A stretch of 64,000 nt of DNA from the NCBI RefSeq assembly GCF_015160875.1, contig NZ_CP063374.1:5273501-5337500 (forward strand), written 5' to 3'. Positions within the stretch are counted from its first letter, which is position 1, and every line of letters begins with the position of its first letter. A program made the position numbers and the translations under genes. The notes below the pieces were generated by a model. That model was not told where the DNA came from, made no database searches, and saw nothing but the letters and a program-made list of their open reading frames with translations. This document shows positions 40,778-49,845 of this stretch, in pieces. Origin of the DNA: Streptomyces chromofuscus. GTDB lineage: Bacteria; Actinomycetota; Actinomycetes; Streptomycetales; Streptomycetaceae.

Positions 40778-42153
40778 CCGTCGAATCCGTGCGGCCCCGG
40801 GCCCCGCAACAGCAGCAGACGTCACCGCTGCGGGAGCCGCCCCTCGCGGGCGGCGGAGTCCCGCTCCTCGGCCACGGCTGGCGGCTGGCCCGCGATCCCC
40901 TGGCCTTCATGACGCGGCTGCGCGACCACGGCGACGTGGTGCGGCTGCGGCTCGGCCCGAAGACGGTGTACGCCGTCACCACCCCCGCACTCACCGGCGC
41001 CCTGGCGCTGAGCCCCGACTACAAGATCGACGGCCCCCTGTGGGAGTCCTTGGAGGGCCTGCTCGGCAAGGAGGGCGTGGCCACCGCCAACGGCCCCCGC
41101 CACCGGCGTCAACGCCGCACCATTCAGCCCGCGTTCCGGCTCGACGCGATCCCCGCCTACGGGCCGATCATGGAGGAGGAGGCGCACGCGCTCACCACCC
41201 GCTGGCAGCCCGGCCGGACCGTCGACTGCACCTCGGAGTCCTTCCGGGTGGCCGTGCGCATCGCGGCCCGCTGCCTGCTGCGCGGCGAGTACATGGACGA
41301 GCGCGCCGAGCGGCTGTGCCTCGCCCTCGCCACGGTGTTCCGCGGCATGTACCAGCGGATGGTGATCCCGCTCGGGCCGCTGTACCGGCTGCCGCTCCCG
41401 GCGAACCGCGAATTCAACCGGGCGCTGGCCGATTTGCATCTCCTGGTCGACGAGATCGTGGCCGAACGCCGGGCATCCGGTCAAAAGCCGGACGATTTGC
41501 TGACGGCATTGCTGGAAGCGAAGGACGAGAATGGCGAGCCCATCGGGGAACAGGAGATCCACGACCAGGTGGTCGCGATACTCACCCCGGGAAGCGAAAC
41601 CGTGGCCTCCACGATCATGTGGCTGCTTCAGGTGCTCGCCGAGCATCCGGAACACGCGGACCGGATCCGAGACGAAGTTGAATCCGTAACCGGTGGCCGG
41701 CCCGTCGCATTCGCGGACGTCCGGAAGCTCACGCACACGAACAATGTCGTCGTGGAGGCGATGCGTTTGCGTCCCGCCGTGTGGATACTGACCCGGCGGG
41801 CGGTCACCGACACGGAACTCGGCGGCTATCGCATTCCGGCCGGAGCCGACATCATCTACAGTCCGTACGCGATACAGCGCGATCCGCGATCGTACGCGGA
41901 CAACCTGGAGTTCGACCCCGACCGATGGCTTCCGGAACGCGTCAAGGACGTGCCGAAATATGCCATGAGTCCGTTCAGCGTGGGTAATCGCAAGTGCCCG
42001 AGCGACCACTTCTCGATGGCCCAGCTGACGCTCATCACGGCGGCGGTGGCGACGAAGTACCGCTTCGAGCAGGTGCCCGGCTCCAATGACGCGACCCGGG
42101 TCGGCATCACGCTCCGCCCGCACAAGCTGCTGCTCACCCCTGTGCCGAGGTGA
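40774..42153 (+). CDS. cyp170A1: Cytochrome P450 CYP170A (albaflavenone synthase)
   Basis: This 459-residue P450 has the I-helix motif in AILTPGSETVAS, the ExxR motif in VVEAMRLRPAVW and the haem-binding loop PFSVGNRKCPSDHF. In S. coelicolor the partner P450 CYP170A1 oxidises epi-isozizaene twice to albaflavenone and also has a moonlighting farnesene-synthase activity. Translational overlap with the cyclase (ATGA) supports the same role here. No ferredoxin gene is adjacent, so redox partners come from elsewhere. Confidence 0.95.
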   Translation: MTVESVRPRAPQQQQTSPLREPPLAGGGVPLLGHGWRLARDPLAFMTRLRDHGDVVRLRLGPKTVYAVTTPALTGALALSPDYKIDGPLWESLEGLLGKEGVATANGPRHRRQRRTIQPAFRLDAIPAYGPIMEEEAHALTTRWQPGRTVDCTSESFRVAVRIAARCLLRGEYMDERAERLCLALATVFRGMYQRMVIPLGPLYRLPLPANREFNRALADLHLLVDEIVAERRASGQKPDDLLTALLEAKDENGEPIGEQEIHDQVVAILTPGSETVASTIMWLLQVLAEHPEHADRIRDEVESVTGGRPVAFADVRKLTHTNNVVVEAMRLRPAVWILTRRAVTDTELGGYRIPAGADIIYSPYAIQRDPRSYADNLEFDPDRWLPERVKDVPKYAMSPFSVGNRKCPSDHFSMAQLTLITAAVATKYRFEQVPGSNDATRVGITLRPHKLLLTPVPR

Positions 42154-42169
42154 GTCGCGGGGCGTGCGG

Positions 42170-43132
42170 TCAGGCGGCTTCCGGGCCCCTGAACGTGCGC
42201 CGGTAGGCGTTGGGGGTGGTCCCCAGCGCCCGGACGAACTGGTGGCGCAGCGCGGCCGCGTTGCCGAACCCCGTCCGGCCGGCGATCGCGTCCACCGTCT
42301 CGTCCGTCGCTTCCAGCAACCGCTGGGCCAACAGCACCCGTTGGCGAAGGATCCAGCGGTACGGAGTGGTCCCCGTCTCCTGCTGGAAGCGGCGGGCGAA
42401 GGTGCGCGGGGACATCAGGGCGCGGGCGGCGAGCTGCTCGACGGTGACCTCCTGGTCGAGGTTGCGCTGCATCCACACCAGCACCTCGGCGACCGCGTCG
42501 CCCTCGGAGCGGGGCAGCGGGCGCTCGATGTACTGGGCCTGGCCGCCGTCCCGGTGCGGCGGCACCACCATCCGCCGGGCGATCTTGTTGGCGACCTCCG
42601 GCCCCTGCTCCTTGCGCACGATGTGCAGGGCGGCGTCGATGCCCGCGGCCGTACCGGCCGAGGTGATCACCGGGTCCTCGTCGACGTAGAGCACGTCCGG
42701 CTCGACGACCGCCCGCGGGTACTGCCGCTCCAGCTCCTCGGCGTGCCGCCAGTGGACCGCGCACCGCCGCCCGTCCAGCAGTCCGGCGGCCCCCAGCACG
42801 AAGACCCCGGAGCACACGCTGAGCACCCGCGCCCCGCGCTCGACGCCCCGGCGCAGGGCGTCGAGCAGCTCGGGCGGGAAGGTCCGCGACTCGTAGGCCG
42901 AGCCCGCCGGCACGGCGATCAGGTCGGCGGTCTCCAGGCGCTCCAGCCCGTGCTCGACCCGCACGGCGAAGCCGGCGTTCGCCCGCAGCACCGGCCCCTC
43001 GGCGGAGGCCACCGCGAAGTCGTAGACCGGCAGTCCGTCGTCGCTGCGGTCGATGCCGAAGACCTCGCAGACCACACCGAGCTCGAAGGGGTTCACGCCG
43101 TCGACGAGGACGGCCGCCACGTTCTGAAGCAT
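42170..43132 (-). CDS. nrdS: AraC/DJ-1-type regulator NrdS
   Basis: This 320-residue protein joins an N-terminal DJ-1/PfpI-like domain (LVDGVNPFELGVVCEVFG, SVCSGVFVLGAAGLLDGRRCAVHW) to a C-terminal pair of AraC helix-turn-helix motifs (VEQLAARALMSPRTFARRFQ, AIAGRTGFGNAAALRHQF). In Streptomyces the class Ia ribonucleotide reductase operon is nrdABS, with nrdS coding for such a regulator. Gene order and strand fit. It lies 250 bases after nrdB and may also have its own promoter. Confidence 0.85.
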   Translation of the reverse strand: MLQNVAAVLVDGVNPFELGVVCEVFGIDRSDDGLPVYDFAVASAEGPVLRANAGFAVRVEHGLERLETADLIAVPAGSAYESRTFPPELLDALRRGVERGARVLSVCSGVFVLGAAGLLDGRRCAVHWRHAEELERQYPRAVVEPDVLYVDEDPVITSAGTAAGIDAALHIVRKEQGPEVANKIARRMVVPPHRDGGQAQYIERPLPRSEGDAVAEVLVWMQRNLDQEVTVEQLAARALMSPRTFARRFQQETGTTPYRWILRQRVLLAQRLLEATDETVDAIAGRTGFGNAAALRHQFVRALGTTPNAYRRTFRGPEAA

Positions 43133-43225
43133 GCGCCCAGTGTGCCTCGGCGGTGGCAGTAAATCGAGGGTCTACGGCAGTCCTGCCACTGTTGGTAAGG
43201 AGCATAGAGCGCGACAGTGGTGTCC

Positions 43226-43468
43226 ATGAACGCGAACCAGATCGAAGCACTCATCGGAATGCTGGCCGTCGTCGCACTCTTCGCGATCATGGTCCTCCCC
43301 GCGCTCATCGGCGCCGCGCACGACCGGCGCGTCGACCGGGAGATCAGGGAGGCCCAGGACCACCTCGAGGAGATGAAGGATCAGAAGTCCTCGTCCAGGT
43401 CGACCGTCCCCTCCACCGCGACCTGGTACGCCGAGGGACGCCGCTCGAAGAAGTTGGTCAGTTCCTGA
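43226..43468 (+). CDS. Possible small membrane protein antisense to nrdB end
   Basis: This 80-residue frame starts MNANQIEALIG, has one membrane helix (LAVVALFAIMVLPALIGAA) and then a charged helix (DRRVDREIREAQDHLEEMKD). The first 52 codons lie in the nrdB-nrdS gap and look protein-like. The last 29 overlap the 3' end of nrdB on the other strand and look like antisense. It may be a real short gene whose conserved part ends near 43380. Confidence 0.45.
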   Translation: MNANQIEALIGMLAVVALFAIMVLPALIGAAHDRRVDREIREAQDHLEEMKDQKSSSRSTVPSTATWYAEGRRSKKLVSS

Positions 43469-44394
43469 ACTCCCTGGAGCTCCATGAAGGAGAAGGGGTT
43501 CTCGGAGCCGTGGACCGGGGCGAAGCCGAGGCGCGTCAGGCGCTGGTCGGCGACGCACTCCAGGTACTGCCGCATCGAGTCGGTGTTCATGCCCGGGAGG
43601 CCGTCACCGCACAGGTCGCGCGCGAACTGCAGCTCGGCCTCGACGGCCTCCCGCAGCATGTCGGTGACCTGCTGCCGGAGCTGGTCGTCGAAGAGGTCCG
43701 GCTCCTCCTTGCGGACGGTGTCGACCACGTCGAACGCGAAGCTCATGTGCATGGTCTCGTCGCGGAACACCCAGTTGGTGCCGGTCGCCAGGCCGTGCAG
43801 CAGGCCCCGACTGCGGAACCAGTAGACGTACGCGAAGGCGCCGTAGAAGAACAGGCCCTCGATGCACGCGGCGAAGCAGATCAGGTTGAGCAGGAAGCGC
43901 CGGCGGTCGGCCTTGGACTCCAGGCGGTCCAGCTTCTCGACCGAGTCCATCCACCGGAAGCAGAACTCGGCCTTCTCGCGGATGGACGGGATGTTCTCGA
44001 CCGCCGCGAACGCCGCCGCCCGGTCGTCCGGGTCGGGCAGGTAGGTGTCCAGCAGGGTCAGATAGAACTGGACGTGCACGGCCTCCTCGAACAGCTGACG
44101 GCTCAGGTAGAGCCGCGCCTCGGGGGAGTTGATGTGCTTGTACAGCGTCAGCACCAGGTTGTTGGCCACGATCGAGTCGCCCGTCGCGAAGAACGCGACC
44201 AGTCGGCCGATCAGGTGCTGCTCGCCCGGCGTCAGCTTGGCGAGGTCGGCGACGTCCGAGTGGAGGTCGACCTCCTCGACGGTCCAGGTGTTCTTGATGG
44301 CGTCCCGGTAGCGCTCGTAGAAGTCGGGGTAGCGCATGGGACGCAGGGTCAGCTCGAAGCCCGGGTCGAGAAGATTCTGGTGACGGGTGGTCAT
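43381..44394 (-). CDS. nrdB: Class Ia ribonucleotide reductase, small subunit
   Basis: This 337-residue R2 protein has the di-iron and radical residues: EEAVHVQFY (Glu, His and the radical tyrosine four residues after the histidine), EGLFFYGAF and RDETMHMSF. It generates the tyrosyl radical for deoxynucleotide synthesis. The ATG at 44394 overlaps the nrdA stop codon by one base (TAATG), so translation is coupled. The C-terminal tail VDLDEDF is the usual NrdA-docking peptide type. Expression is expected to follow the cobalamin riboswitch upstream of nrdA. Confidence 0.94.
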   Translation of the reverse strand: MTTRHQNLLDPGFELTLRPMRYPDFYERYRDAIKNTWTVEEVDLHSDVADLAKLTPGEQHLIGRLVAFFATGDSIVANNLVLTLYKHINSPEARLYLSRQLFEEAVHVQFYLTLLDTYLPDPDDRAAAFAAVENIPSIREKAEFCFRWMDSVEKLDRLESKADRRRFLLNLICFAACIEGLFFYGAFAYVYWFRSRGLLHGLATGTNWVFRDETMHMSFAFDVVDTVRKEEPDLFDDQLRQQVTDMLREAVEAELQFARDLCGDGLPGMNTDSMRQYLECVADQRLTRLGFAPVHGSENPFSFMELQGVQELTNFFERRPSAYQVAVEGTVDLDEDF

Positions 44395-46742
44395 TACTGG
44401 CAGGCCTCGCAGGACTCGGGGTTTTCCAGGGAGCAGGCGACCGCTTCGGGGTCCGGGGTCGCCTGTACGGGGACGGTGGCTCGGGCCGCGCGGGCGATAC
44501 GGGTCGCGGGACGCGAGCGCAGGTAGTACGTCGTCTTCAGGCCCGACTTCCAGGCGTAGGCGTACATCGAGGAGAGCTTGCCGATGGTCGGCGTCTCCAG
44601 GAACAGGTTCAGCGACTGCGCCTGGTCGAGGAACGGGGTCCGCGCGGCCGCCATGTCGATCAGCCCGCGCTGCGGGATCTCCCACGCCGTGCGGTAGAGC
44701 CGCCGTACGTCCTCGGGGATCCAGGCGAAGTCCTGCACCGAGCCGTTCGCCTCGCGCAGCGCCTCACGGGTGCGGGCGTCCCAGACGCCGAGCGCCTTGA
44801 GCTCCCGCACCAGGTAGGAGTTGACCTGCAGGAACTCGCCGGACAGGGTCTCTCGCTTGAACAGGTTCGACACCTGCGGCTCGATGCACTCGTAGACACC
44901 GGCGATCGAGGCGATGGTGGCCGTGGGCGCGATGGCCAGCAGCAGGGAGTTGCGCATGCCGACCGCGGCGATCCGCTCGCGCAGCGCCGCCCAGCGCTCC
45001 GGCCACGCCGGCTCGACGTCGAAGTGGTCGGGATGCAGCACGCCCCGGGCGGTACGGGTCTTGTCCCACGCGGGCAGCGGCCCGTTGCGCTCGGCGAGGT
45101 CGGCGGACGCCTCGTACGCGGCGAGCATGACGCGCTCGGCGATCCGGGTGGACAGCGCCTTGGCCTCGGGCGAGTCGAAGGGCAGCCGTAGCTTGAAGAA
45201 GACGTCCTGCAGGCCCATCGCGCCGAGGCCGACGGGACGCCAGCGGGCGTTGGAGCGGCCCGCCTGCTCGGTCGGGTAGAAGTTGATGTCGACCACGCGG
45301 TCGAGGAAGGTGACGGCGGTGCGGACGGTGGCGTCCAGCCGCTCCCAGTCGATGCCGTCCCCGGTGACGAACGCGCCGAGGTTGACCGACCCCAGGTTGC
45401 AGACTGCCGTCTCGCCGTCGCTGGTGACCTCCAGGATCTCCGTGCACAGGTTCGAGGAGTGCACGACGTGGCCCGGCTCGGCGGTCTGGTTGGCGGTCCG
45501 GTTCGCGGCGTCCTTGAAGGTCATCCAGCCGTTGCCGGTCTGCGCCAGGGTGCGCATCATCCGGCCGTACAGCTCGCGCGCGGGCAGCGTCTTCTTCGCC
45601 AGGCCCCGCTCCTCGGCCCGGCGGTAGGCGGCGTCGAACTCCTCGCCCCACAGGTCGACCAGCTCGGGCACGTCCGACGGCGAGAACAGCGACCACGGCG
45701 CGTCCGCGTTCACCCGGCGCATGAACTCGTCCGGGACCCAGTGCGCGAGGTTGAGGTTGTGCGTACGGCGGGCGTCCTCGCCGGTGTTGTCGCGCAGCTC
45801 GAGGAACTCCTCGATGTCGGAGTGCCAGGTCTCCAGGTAGACCGCGGCGGCGCCCTTGCGCCGGCCGCCCTGGTTCACGGCGGCGACCGAGGCGTCGAGC
45901 GTCTTCAGGAACGGGACGATGCCGTTGGAGTGGCCGTTGGTGCCGCGGATCAGGGAACCGCGGGCACGGATGCGGGAGAAGGACAGCCCGATGCCGCCGG
46001 CGTGCTTGGAGAGCCGGGCGACCTGGTGGTAGCGCTCGTAGAGCGAGTCCAGCTCGTCCTTGGGGGAGTCCAGGAGGTAGCAGGACGACATCTGCGGGTG
46101 GCGGGTGCCGGAGTTGAACAGGGTGGGGGAGGAGGGGAGGTAGTCGAGGCGGCTCATGAGCCCGTAGAGCGCGGCGACCTCGTCCACCGCACGAGGGGTG
46201 TCGTCCTCGGCGAGGCCGGCGGCGACGCGCAGCATGAAGTGCTGGGGCGTCTCGACGACCTTGCGGGTGATCGGGTGCCGGAGCAGGTAACGGCTGTGCA
46301 GGGTGCGCAGCCCGAAGTAGCCGAAGCGGTCATCGCCCTCGGGGTCGACCAGGGCGTCCAGCCGGCCGGCGTGCAGGCGTACGAAGTCGGCCGTGCGGTC
46401 GGCGATGAGGCCCTCCCGGTGCCCCACGGCGACCGACTCGGTGAAGGACGTGACGCCTTGGGAGGCGGCCTCGGCGGCGATGGAACGGGTCAGCAGCCGG
46501 GCGGCCAGCCGCGAGTAGGCGGGGTCCTCGGAGATGAGACCGGCGGCGGCCTCCGTGGCCAGCTCGCGCAGCTCCGTCTCGTCCGCCCGCGCGGAGCGGC
46601 CGCGCAGCGCGGCGGCGGCGACCCGGCCGGGGTCGGCGTCGGGGAGGTCGGCGGTCAGCTCCGTCAGGGTCCGCAGCAACGCGGTTCCGGGGCCGTCGGA
46701 CTCCTGGATCGCTGAGGCCGGATCGGCTGGCGCGATGGTCAC
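44394..46742 (-). CDS. nrdA: Class Ia ribonucleotide reductase, large subunit
   Basis: This 782-residue catalytic subunit has the active-site segments PTLFNSGTRHPQMSSCYLL, VVHSSNLCTEI, MNSLLLAIAPTATIASIAG and TTYYLRSRP (the radical-transfer tyrosines), and a C-terminal CEAC pair that takes electrons from thioredoxin or glutaredoxin. It reduces ribonucleotides aerobically. The GTG at 46742 has GAGGGAGAG upstream. In the 5' region lie a cobalamin riboswitch and two NrdR-like boxes, so adenosylcobalamin should shut it off in favour of class II reductase. Confidence 0.95.
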   Translation of the reverse strand: MTIAPADPASAIQESDGPGTALLRTLTELTADLPDADPGRVAAAALRGRSARADETELRELATEAAAGLISEDPAYSRLAARLLTRSIAAEAASQGVTSFTESVAVGHREGLIADRTADFVRLHAGRLDALVDPEGDDRFGYFGLRTLHSRYLLRHPITRKVVETPQHFMLRVAAGLAEDDTPRAVDEVAALYGLMSRLDYLPSSPTLFNSGTRHPQMSSCYLLDSPKDELDSLYERYHQVARLSKHAGGIGLSFSRIRARGSLIRGTNGHSNGIVPFLKTLDASVAAVNQGGRRKGAAAVYLETWHSDIEEFLELRDNTGEDARRTHNLNLAHWVPDEFMRRVNADAPWSLFSPSDVPELVDLWGEEFDAAYRRAEERGLAKKTLPARELYGRMMRTLAQTGNGWMTFKDAANRTANQTAEPGHVVHSSNLCTEILEVTSDGETAVCNLGSVNLGAFVTGDGIDWERLDATVRTAVTFLDRVVDINFYPTEQAGRSNARWRPVGLGAMGLQDVFFKLRLPFDSPEAKALSTRIAERVMLAAYEASADLAERNGPLPAWDKTRTARGVLHPDHFDVEPAWPERWAALRERIAAVGMRNSLLLAIAPTATIASIAGVYECIEPQVSNLFKRETLSGEFLQVNSYLVRELKALGVWDARTREALREANGSVQDFAWIPEDVRRLYRTAWEIPQRGLIDMAAARTPFLDQAQSLNLFLETPTIGKLSSMYAYAWKSGLKTTYYLRSRPATRIARAARATVPVQATPDPEAVACSLENPESCEACQ

Positions 46743-46861
46743 GTGGGGCTCTCCCTCGCTCGGCACGGGGGCCTTGCGGAGGGCAGGGGGCAGCACACGA
46801 GCGCACGCGGCGTCGCGTCCACCGGCCCATTCCACGAGGCCCGGACGTCAGGGCACCCGGA

Positions 46862-46990
46862 CCGGGTGGCCGGGCGCACTGTCGGCAGGTCCTCGGACTG
46901 ACTCCTGTGCACGGACATGCACAAGTACACCGTTGCGGGACAGTTCCGGATTCGCACCGGATTCCCCTGCGGCGACAGCGAGCATGAGCA
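46862..46990 (-). promoter_or_regulatory. Cobalamin (B12) riboswitch upstream of nrdABS
   Basis: Read on the minus strand, the leader contains GGGGAATCCGGTGCGAATCC, then CTGTCCCGCAACGGTG and the B12 box GTCCGAGGACCTGCCGAC. These are the most conserved parts of the cobalamin aptamer, in the right order and spacing. About 120 bases separate it from the nrdA start and can hold the expression platform. Streptomyces nrdABS is known to be repressed by coenzyme B12 through such a riboswitch. Confidence 0.95.
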
Positions 46991-47033
46991 TACATCTAGT
47001 GCCGGGGACGAGAGCCACCCCTATATGTTGTGT
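46988..47033 (-). promoter_or_regulatory. Pair of NrdR-like boxes
   Basis: Two 16-bp elements, at 46988-47003 (GCATACATCTAGTGCC) and 47018-47033 (CCCCTATATGTTGTGT), are 30 bp apart, about three helical turns. The second closely matches the NrdR box ACACTATATxTxGTGT; the first is weaker. They lie at the promoter just before the riboswitch. NrdR represses ribonucleotide reductase operons. Confidence 0.72.
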
Positions 47034-47044
47034 CGTCGATGACT

Positions 47045-47551
47045 TCAGAGCGTCAACTCGTAGGTGAGGAGCGTGATGTCGTCCAGGTGCGGGAGCGGGT
47101 TCCAGTCGCGGCCGGGGGTGCGGGTGAAGCCCAGGCGGTCGTAGATGCGGTGGGCCGAGCGCATGGTGCGCTGGGTCGACAGGACGATGCGCGTGCAGCC
47201 GTCGGTGGCCCGTGCGCGCTCGACGCAGGCGCGTACGAGGGCCTCGCCGACACCTCGGCCTCGCGCCTCCGGCGCTACGGCCAGCATGCGGATTTCCGCC
47301 TCTCCGGGGCGGGCAATGTCGGCCATGGGGCCGCCTTGCGGCACGTACGTCACGCCGCCGACGACGTGGCCGTCCTGGGTGGCCACCAGGACTTCGGCGG
47401 CGGAGGCTCTTTTGGCGACGTTTCGGAGTTCGTGGAGGTATTCGTCGCTTTCACCGAAGTCGAGTAGGCCGTCCTGGAGGTAGGCCTGGGCGGTGATCTC
47501 GCCGAGGGTGCCGAATTCGGTGGTGTGTGCGGGGCGGATTCGGACGTCCAT
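47045..47551 (-). CDS. GNAT-family N-acetyltransferase
   Basis: This 168-residue protein has the GNAT acetyl-CoA loop in MLAVAPEARGRGVGEALV and a C-terminal RIYDRLGFTRTPGRDW segment typical of the fold. The acceptor substrate is unknown. The ATG at 47551 is chosen although no ribosome site is visible; an in-frame GTG five codons upstream is no better. It diverges from nrdA, with the NrdR boxes close to its stop codon. Confidence 0.85.
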   Translation of the reverse strand: MDVRIRPAHTTEFGTLGEITAQAYLQDGLLDFGESDEYLHELRNVAKRASAAEVLVATQDGHVVGGVTYVPQGGPMADIARPGEAEIRMLAVAPEARGRGVGEALVRACVERARATDGCTRIVLSTQRTMRSAHRIYDRLGFTRTPGRDWNPLPHLDDITLLTYELTL

Positions 47552-47569
47552 GGGGGGAGTGTGCACGAC

Positions 47570-47606
47570 AGCGGGCCGCCGTATGGCTCGATGCCGGCGG
47601 CCCGCT
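47570..47606 (-). terminator. Terminator of the symporter operon
   Basis: A perfect 12-bp inverted repeat (AGCGGGCCGCCG at 47570-47581 with 47595-47606) lies between the symporter stop codon and the acetyltransferase gene. Confidence 0.7.
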
Positions 47607-47668
47607 GCGGATTGTGGTGGGTTCTCGCGCAGTTCCCCGCGCCCCTGAGGGCGCTGTTCTCGCGCTTC

Positions 47669-49279
47669 TTAGTGGCTTGCCCCAGCCGTTGCCGGGGGGA
47701 GCTCCGCCTGGACTCCGGGGTCGCCGGCGTCCGCCGTGTAGTCCTCCGGGCTCGTCTCGTCGATGCCCTCGGGGGCCTTCGCGGCCTTCAGTACGAAGGT
47801 CAGGACCACCGTGACCAGCAGGTTGAGGACGAACGCGGTGAGGCCGATGTAACCGATCTCCCCGATGCCGGGGATCTCCGCCGACGAGCCGCCGAAGTGC
47901 TTCTGGGTCGGCGAGGCCACCCCGTACGCCGCGACCGTGCCGTAGAGCATGCCGACCGCCCAGCCGGCCAGCAGGGCCCAGCGGTGGAACCAGCGGGTGA
48001 ACAGGCCACCCACCAGCGCGGGCATGGTCTGCAGGATCCAGATGCCGCCCAGCAGCTGGAAGTTGATCGCGACCGTCTTGTCCATGCCGAGGACGAAGAC
48101 CAGCGCGCCGACCTTCACCAGCAGGGACACCAGCTTGGAGACCTTGGTCTCCTGCGCGGGCGTGGCGTCCCGCTTGATGAAGTCCTTGTAGATGTTGCGG
48201 GTGAAGAGGTTGGCCGCGGCGATCGACATGATGGCCGCGGGGACCAGCGCGCCGATGCCGATCGCCGCGAAGGCGACGCCGGTGAACCAGTCCGGGAACA
48301 TGTTCTCGAACAGCTGCGGGATGGCCAGCTGGCCGTTCTCCACCTTGATGCCGGCCGCGATCGCCATGAAGCCGAGCAGGCCGAGCAGGCCGAGCATCAG
48401 CGAGTACAGCGGCAGGATCGTGGAGTTGCGGCGGATGACGTCCCGGCTCCGGCTGGAGAGCACGGCCGTCACGCTGTGCGGGTACATGAACAGCGCGAGC
48501 GCCGAGCCCAGTGCCAGCGTGGCGTACGTCCACTGCGAGGCCGCGTTCGGTACCAGTCCGCCGGCACCCGCCGCCGAGTACTTCTCGCTCGCCGCGCCGA
48601 AGATGTCGTCGAAGCCGCCGAGCTTGATCGGGATGTAGATGATGGCGACCGCGATGACGAGGTAGATCAGGGTGTCCTTGACGAACGCGATCAGGGCCGG
48701 CGCGCGCAGACCCGACGAGTACGTGTACGCGGCCAGCACGCCGAAGGCGATCAGCAGCGGCAGGTCCTTGATGAACCAGTTGGTGTCCTCGCCGCCGCCG
48801 ATGCCCATCACGTCCAGCACGGCCTGAATGCCGACCAGTTGGAGCGCGATGTAGGGCATGGTCGCGAGGATGCCGGTCACCGCCACCGCCAGGGACAGAC
48901 CCTTGGAGCCGAAGCGGCCCCGGACGAAGTCGGAGGTGGTCACGTATCCGTGCTTGTGCGAGACCGACCACAGACGCGGCAGGAAGACGAACATCAGCGG
49001 GTAGATGAGGATCGTGTAGGGCACCGCGAAGAAGCCGGCCGCGCCCGCCGCGTAGATCGCCGCCGGCACGGCGACGAAGGTGTACGCCGTGTAGAGGTCG
49101 CCGCCGAGCAGGAACCAGGTGATCCAGGTGCCGAACGACCGGCCGCCCAGGCCCCACTCGTCGAGGCTGTGCTCGTTCTCGGCCCTGCGCCAGCGCGAGG
49201 CCAGGAAGCCCATCACCGTGACGGCGAGGAAGAAGAGGATGAAGACGGCGAGCGCGACGCCGTTCACTCCGTCGTTCAT
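47669..49279 (-). CDS. mctP: Sodium:solute symporter, monocarboxylate permease type
   Basis: This 536-residue protein has about 13 membrane helices and the SSS-family segments SLDEWGLGGRSFGTWITWFLLGGDLYTAYTFVAVP and ANLFTRNIYKDFIKRDATPAQE. It resembles MctP-type permeases for lactate, pyruvate and similar acids. The upstream DUF3311 protein is its usual small partner, and their genes overlap (ATGA). Its C-terminal tail is acidic and cytoplasmic. The substrate is inferred from family only; symbol is tentative. Confidence 0.88.
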   Translation of the reverse strand: MNDGVNGVALAVFILFFLAVTVMGFLASRWRRAENEHSLDEWGLGGRSFGTWITWFLLGGDLYTAYTFVAVPAAIYAAGAAGFFAVPYTILIYPLMFVFLPRLWSVSHKHGYVTTSDFVRGRFGSKGLSLAVAVTGILATMPYIALQLVGIQAVLDVMGIGGGEDTNWFIKDLPLLIAFGVLAAYTYSSGLRAPALIAFVKDTLIYLVIAVAIIYIPIKLGGFDDIFGAASEKYSAAGAGGLVPNAASQWTYATLALGSALALFMYPHSVTAVLSSRSRDVIRRNSTILPLYSLMLGLLGLLGFMAIAAGIKVENGQLAIPQLFENMFPDWFTGVAFAAIGIGALVPAAIMSIAAANLFTRNIYKDFIKRDATPAQETKVSKLVSLLVKVGALVFVLGMDKTVAINFQLLGGIWILQTMPALVGGLFTRWFHRWALLAGWAVGMLYGTVAAYGVASPTQKHFGGSSAEIPGIGEIGYIGLTAFVLNLLVTVVLTFVLKAAKAPEGIDETSPEDYTADAGDPGVQAELPPATAGASH

Positions 49280-49539
49280 GCTCCGGCACCCCCCTGCGAC
49301 TTGCGGGCGCGCTGGTCACGCTGCCACAGCCGGTACGCGATCATGGTGAGCCCGGTGGAGATCACGACCCAGGCCATCTGGTACCAGTAGAAGAACGGGA
49401 TGCCGATCAACGTCGGCTCCACCTTCGCGTACGAGCCCACCCAGAGCATGGCCACGAAGGGTGCTATCAAGCAGAGGGCGACGGCGACGCGCACGGGCGT
49501 CACCACCGGCCCTCTGTTCACATCTGGGGCATCTGACAT
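49276..49539 (-). CDS. DUF3311 small membrane protein
   Basis: This 87-residue protein has two membrane helices (VAVALCLIAPFVAMLWVGS and PFFYWYQMAWVVISTGLTMIAY) and matches DUF3311, which regularly precedes SSS-family symporters and may be an accessory subunit. It overlaps the symporter start by ATGA. The ATG at 49539 begins MSDAPDVNRGP. It lies downstream of a palindrome, GATACCGGTATC, near 49627. Confidence 0.87.
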   Translation of the reverse strand: MSDAPDVNRGPVVTPVRVAVALCLIAPFVAMLWVGSYAKVEPTLIGIPFFYWYQMAWVVISTGLTMIAYRLWQRDQRARKSQGGAGA

Positions 49540-49638
49540 CTGACGGCTCCGTCCCCTCGCAAATTACCTGGCGTAAAACGCAGGCAATGTAGGTCACGGT
49601 GTCCCGTTACCGGAAGCCCTCGTTCAGATACCGGTATC

Positions 49639-49845
49639 TCAGCAGCAGCGGAAGCCCTGCCGAGGGTCCCTTTCCTGCCCTTCTGTCCGCATTCGCTCGA
49701 ACTCCCGTCGGGACGGCACCTCCGCATCCGGGTGGCCTTCACGGATGTGCGCGACATAGCGGTCGTATGCCGACTCGTCGGTCAGCTCGCGGACGTACCA
49801 GCGCACCCCGCTAGTCAGCCGGCGCAGCAGTGCCGACGGTCGCAC
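49639..49845 (-). CDS. YbdD/YjiX-family small protein
   Basis: This 68-residue protein matches the small YbdD family (DUF466) that accompanies CstA: RWYVRELTDESAYDRYVAHIREGHPDAEVPSRREFERMR. The GTG at 49845 has an AGGAGGAGG site upstream and overlaps the end of cstA by 35 bases, so translation is coupled. It probably serves as an accessory to the CstA transporter. It was too short and too overlapped to be seen easily but the family match is clear. Confidence 0.88.
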   Translation of the reverse strand: MRPSALLRRLTSGVRWYVRELTDESAYDRYVAHIREGHPDAEVPSRREFERMRTEGQERDPRQGFRCC

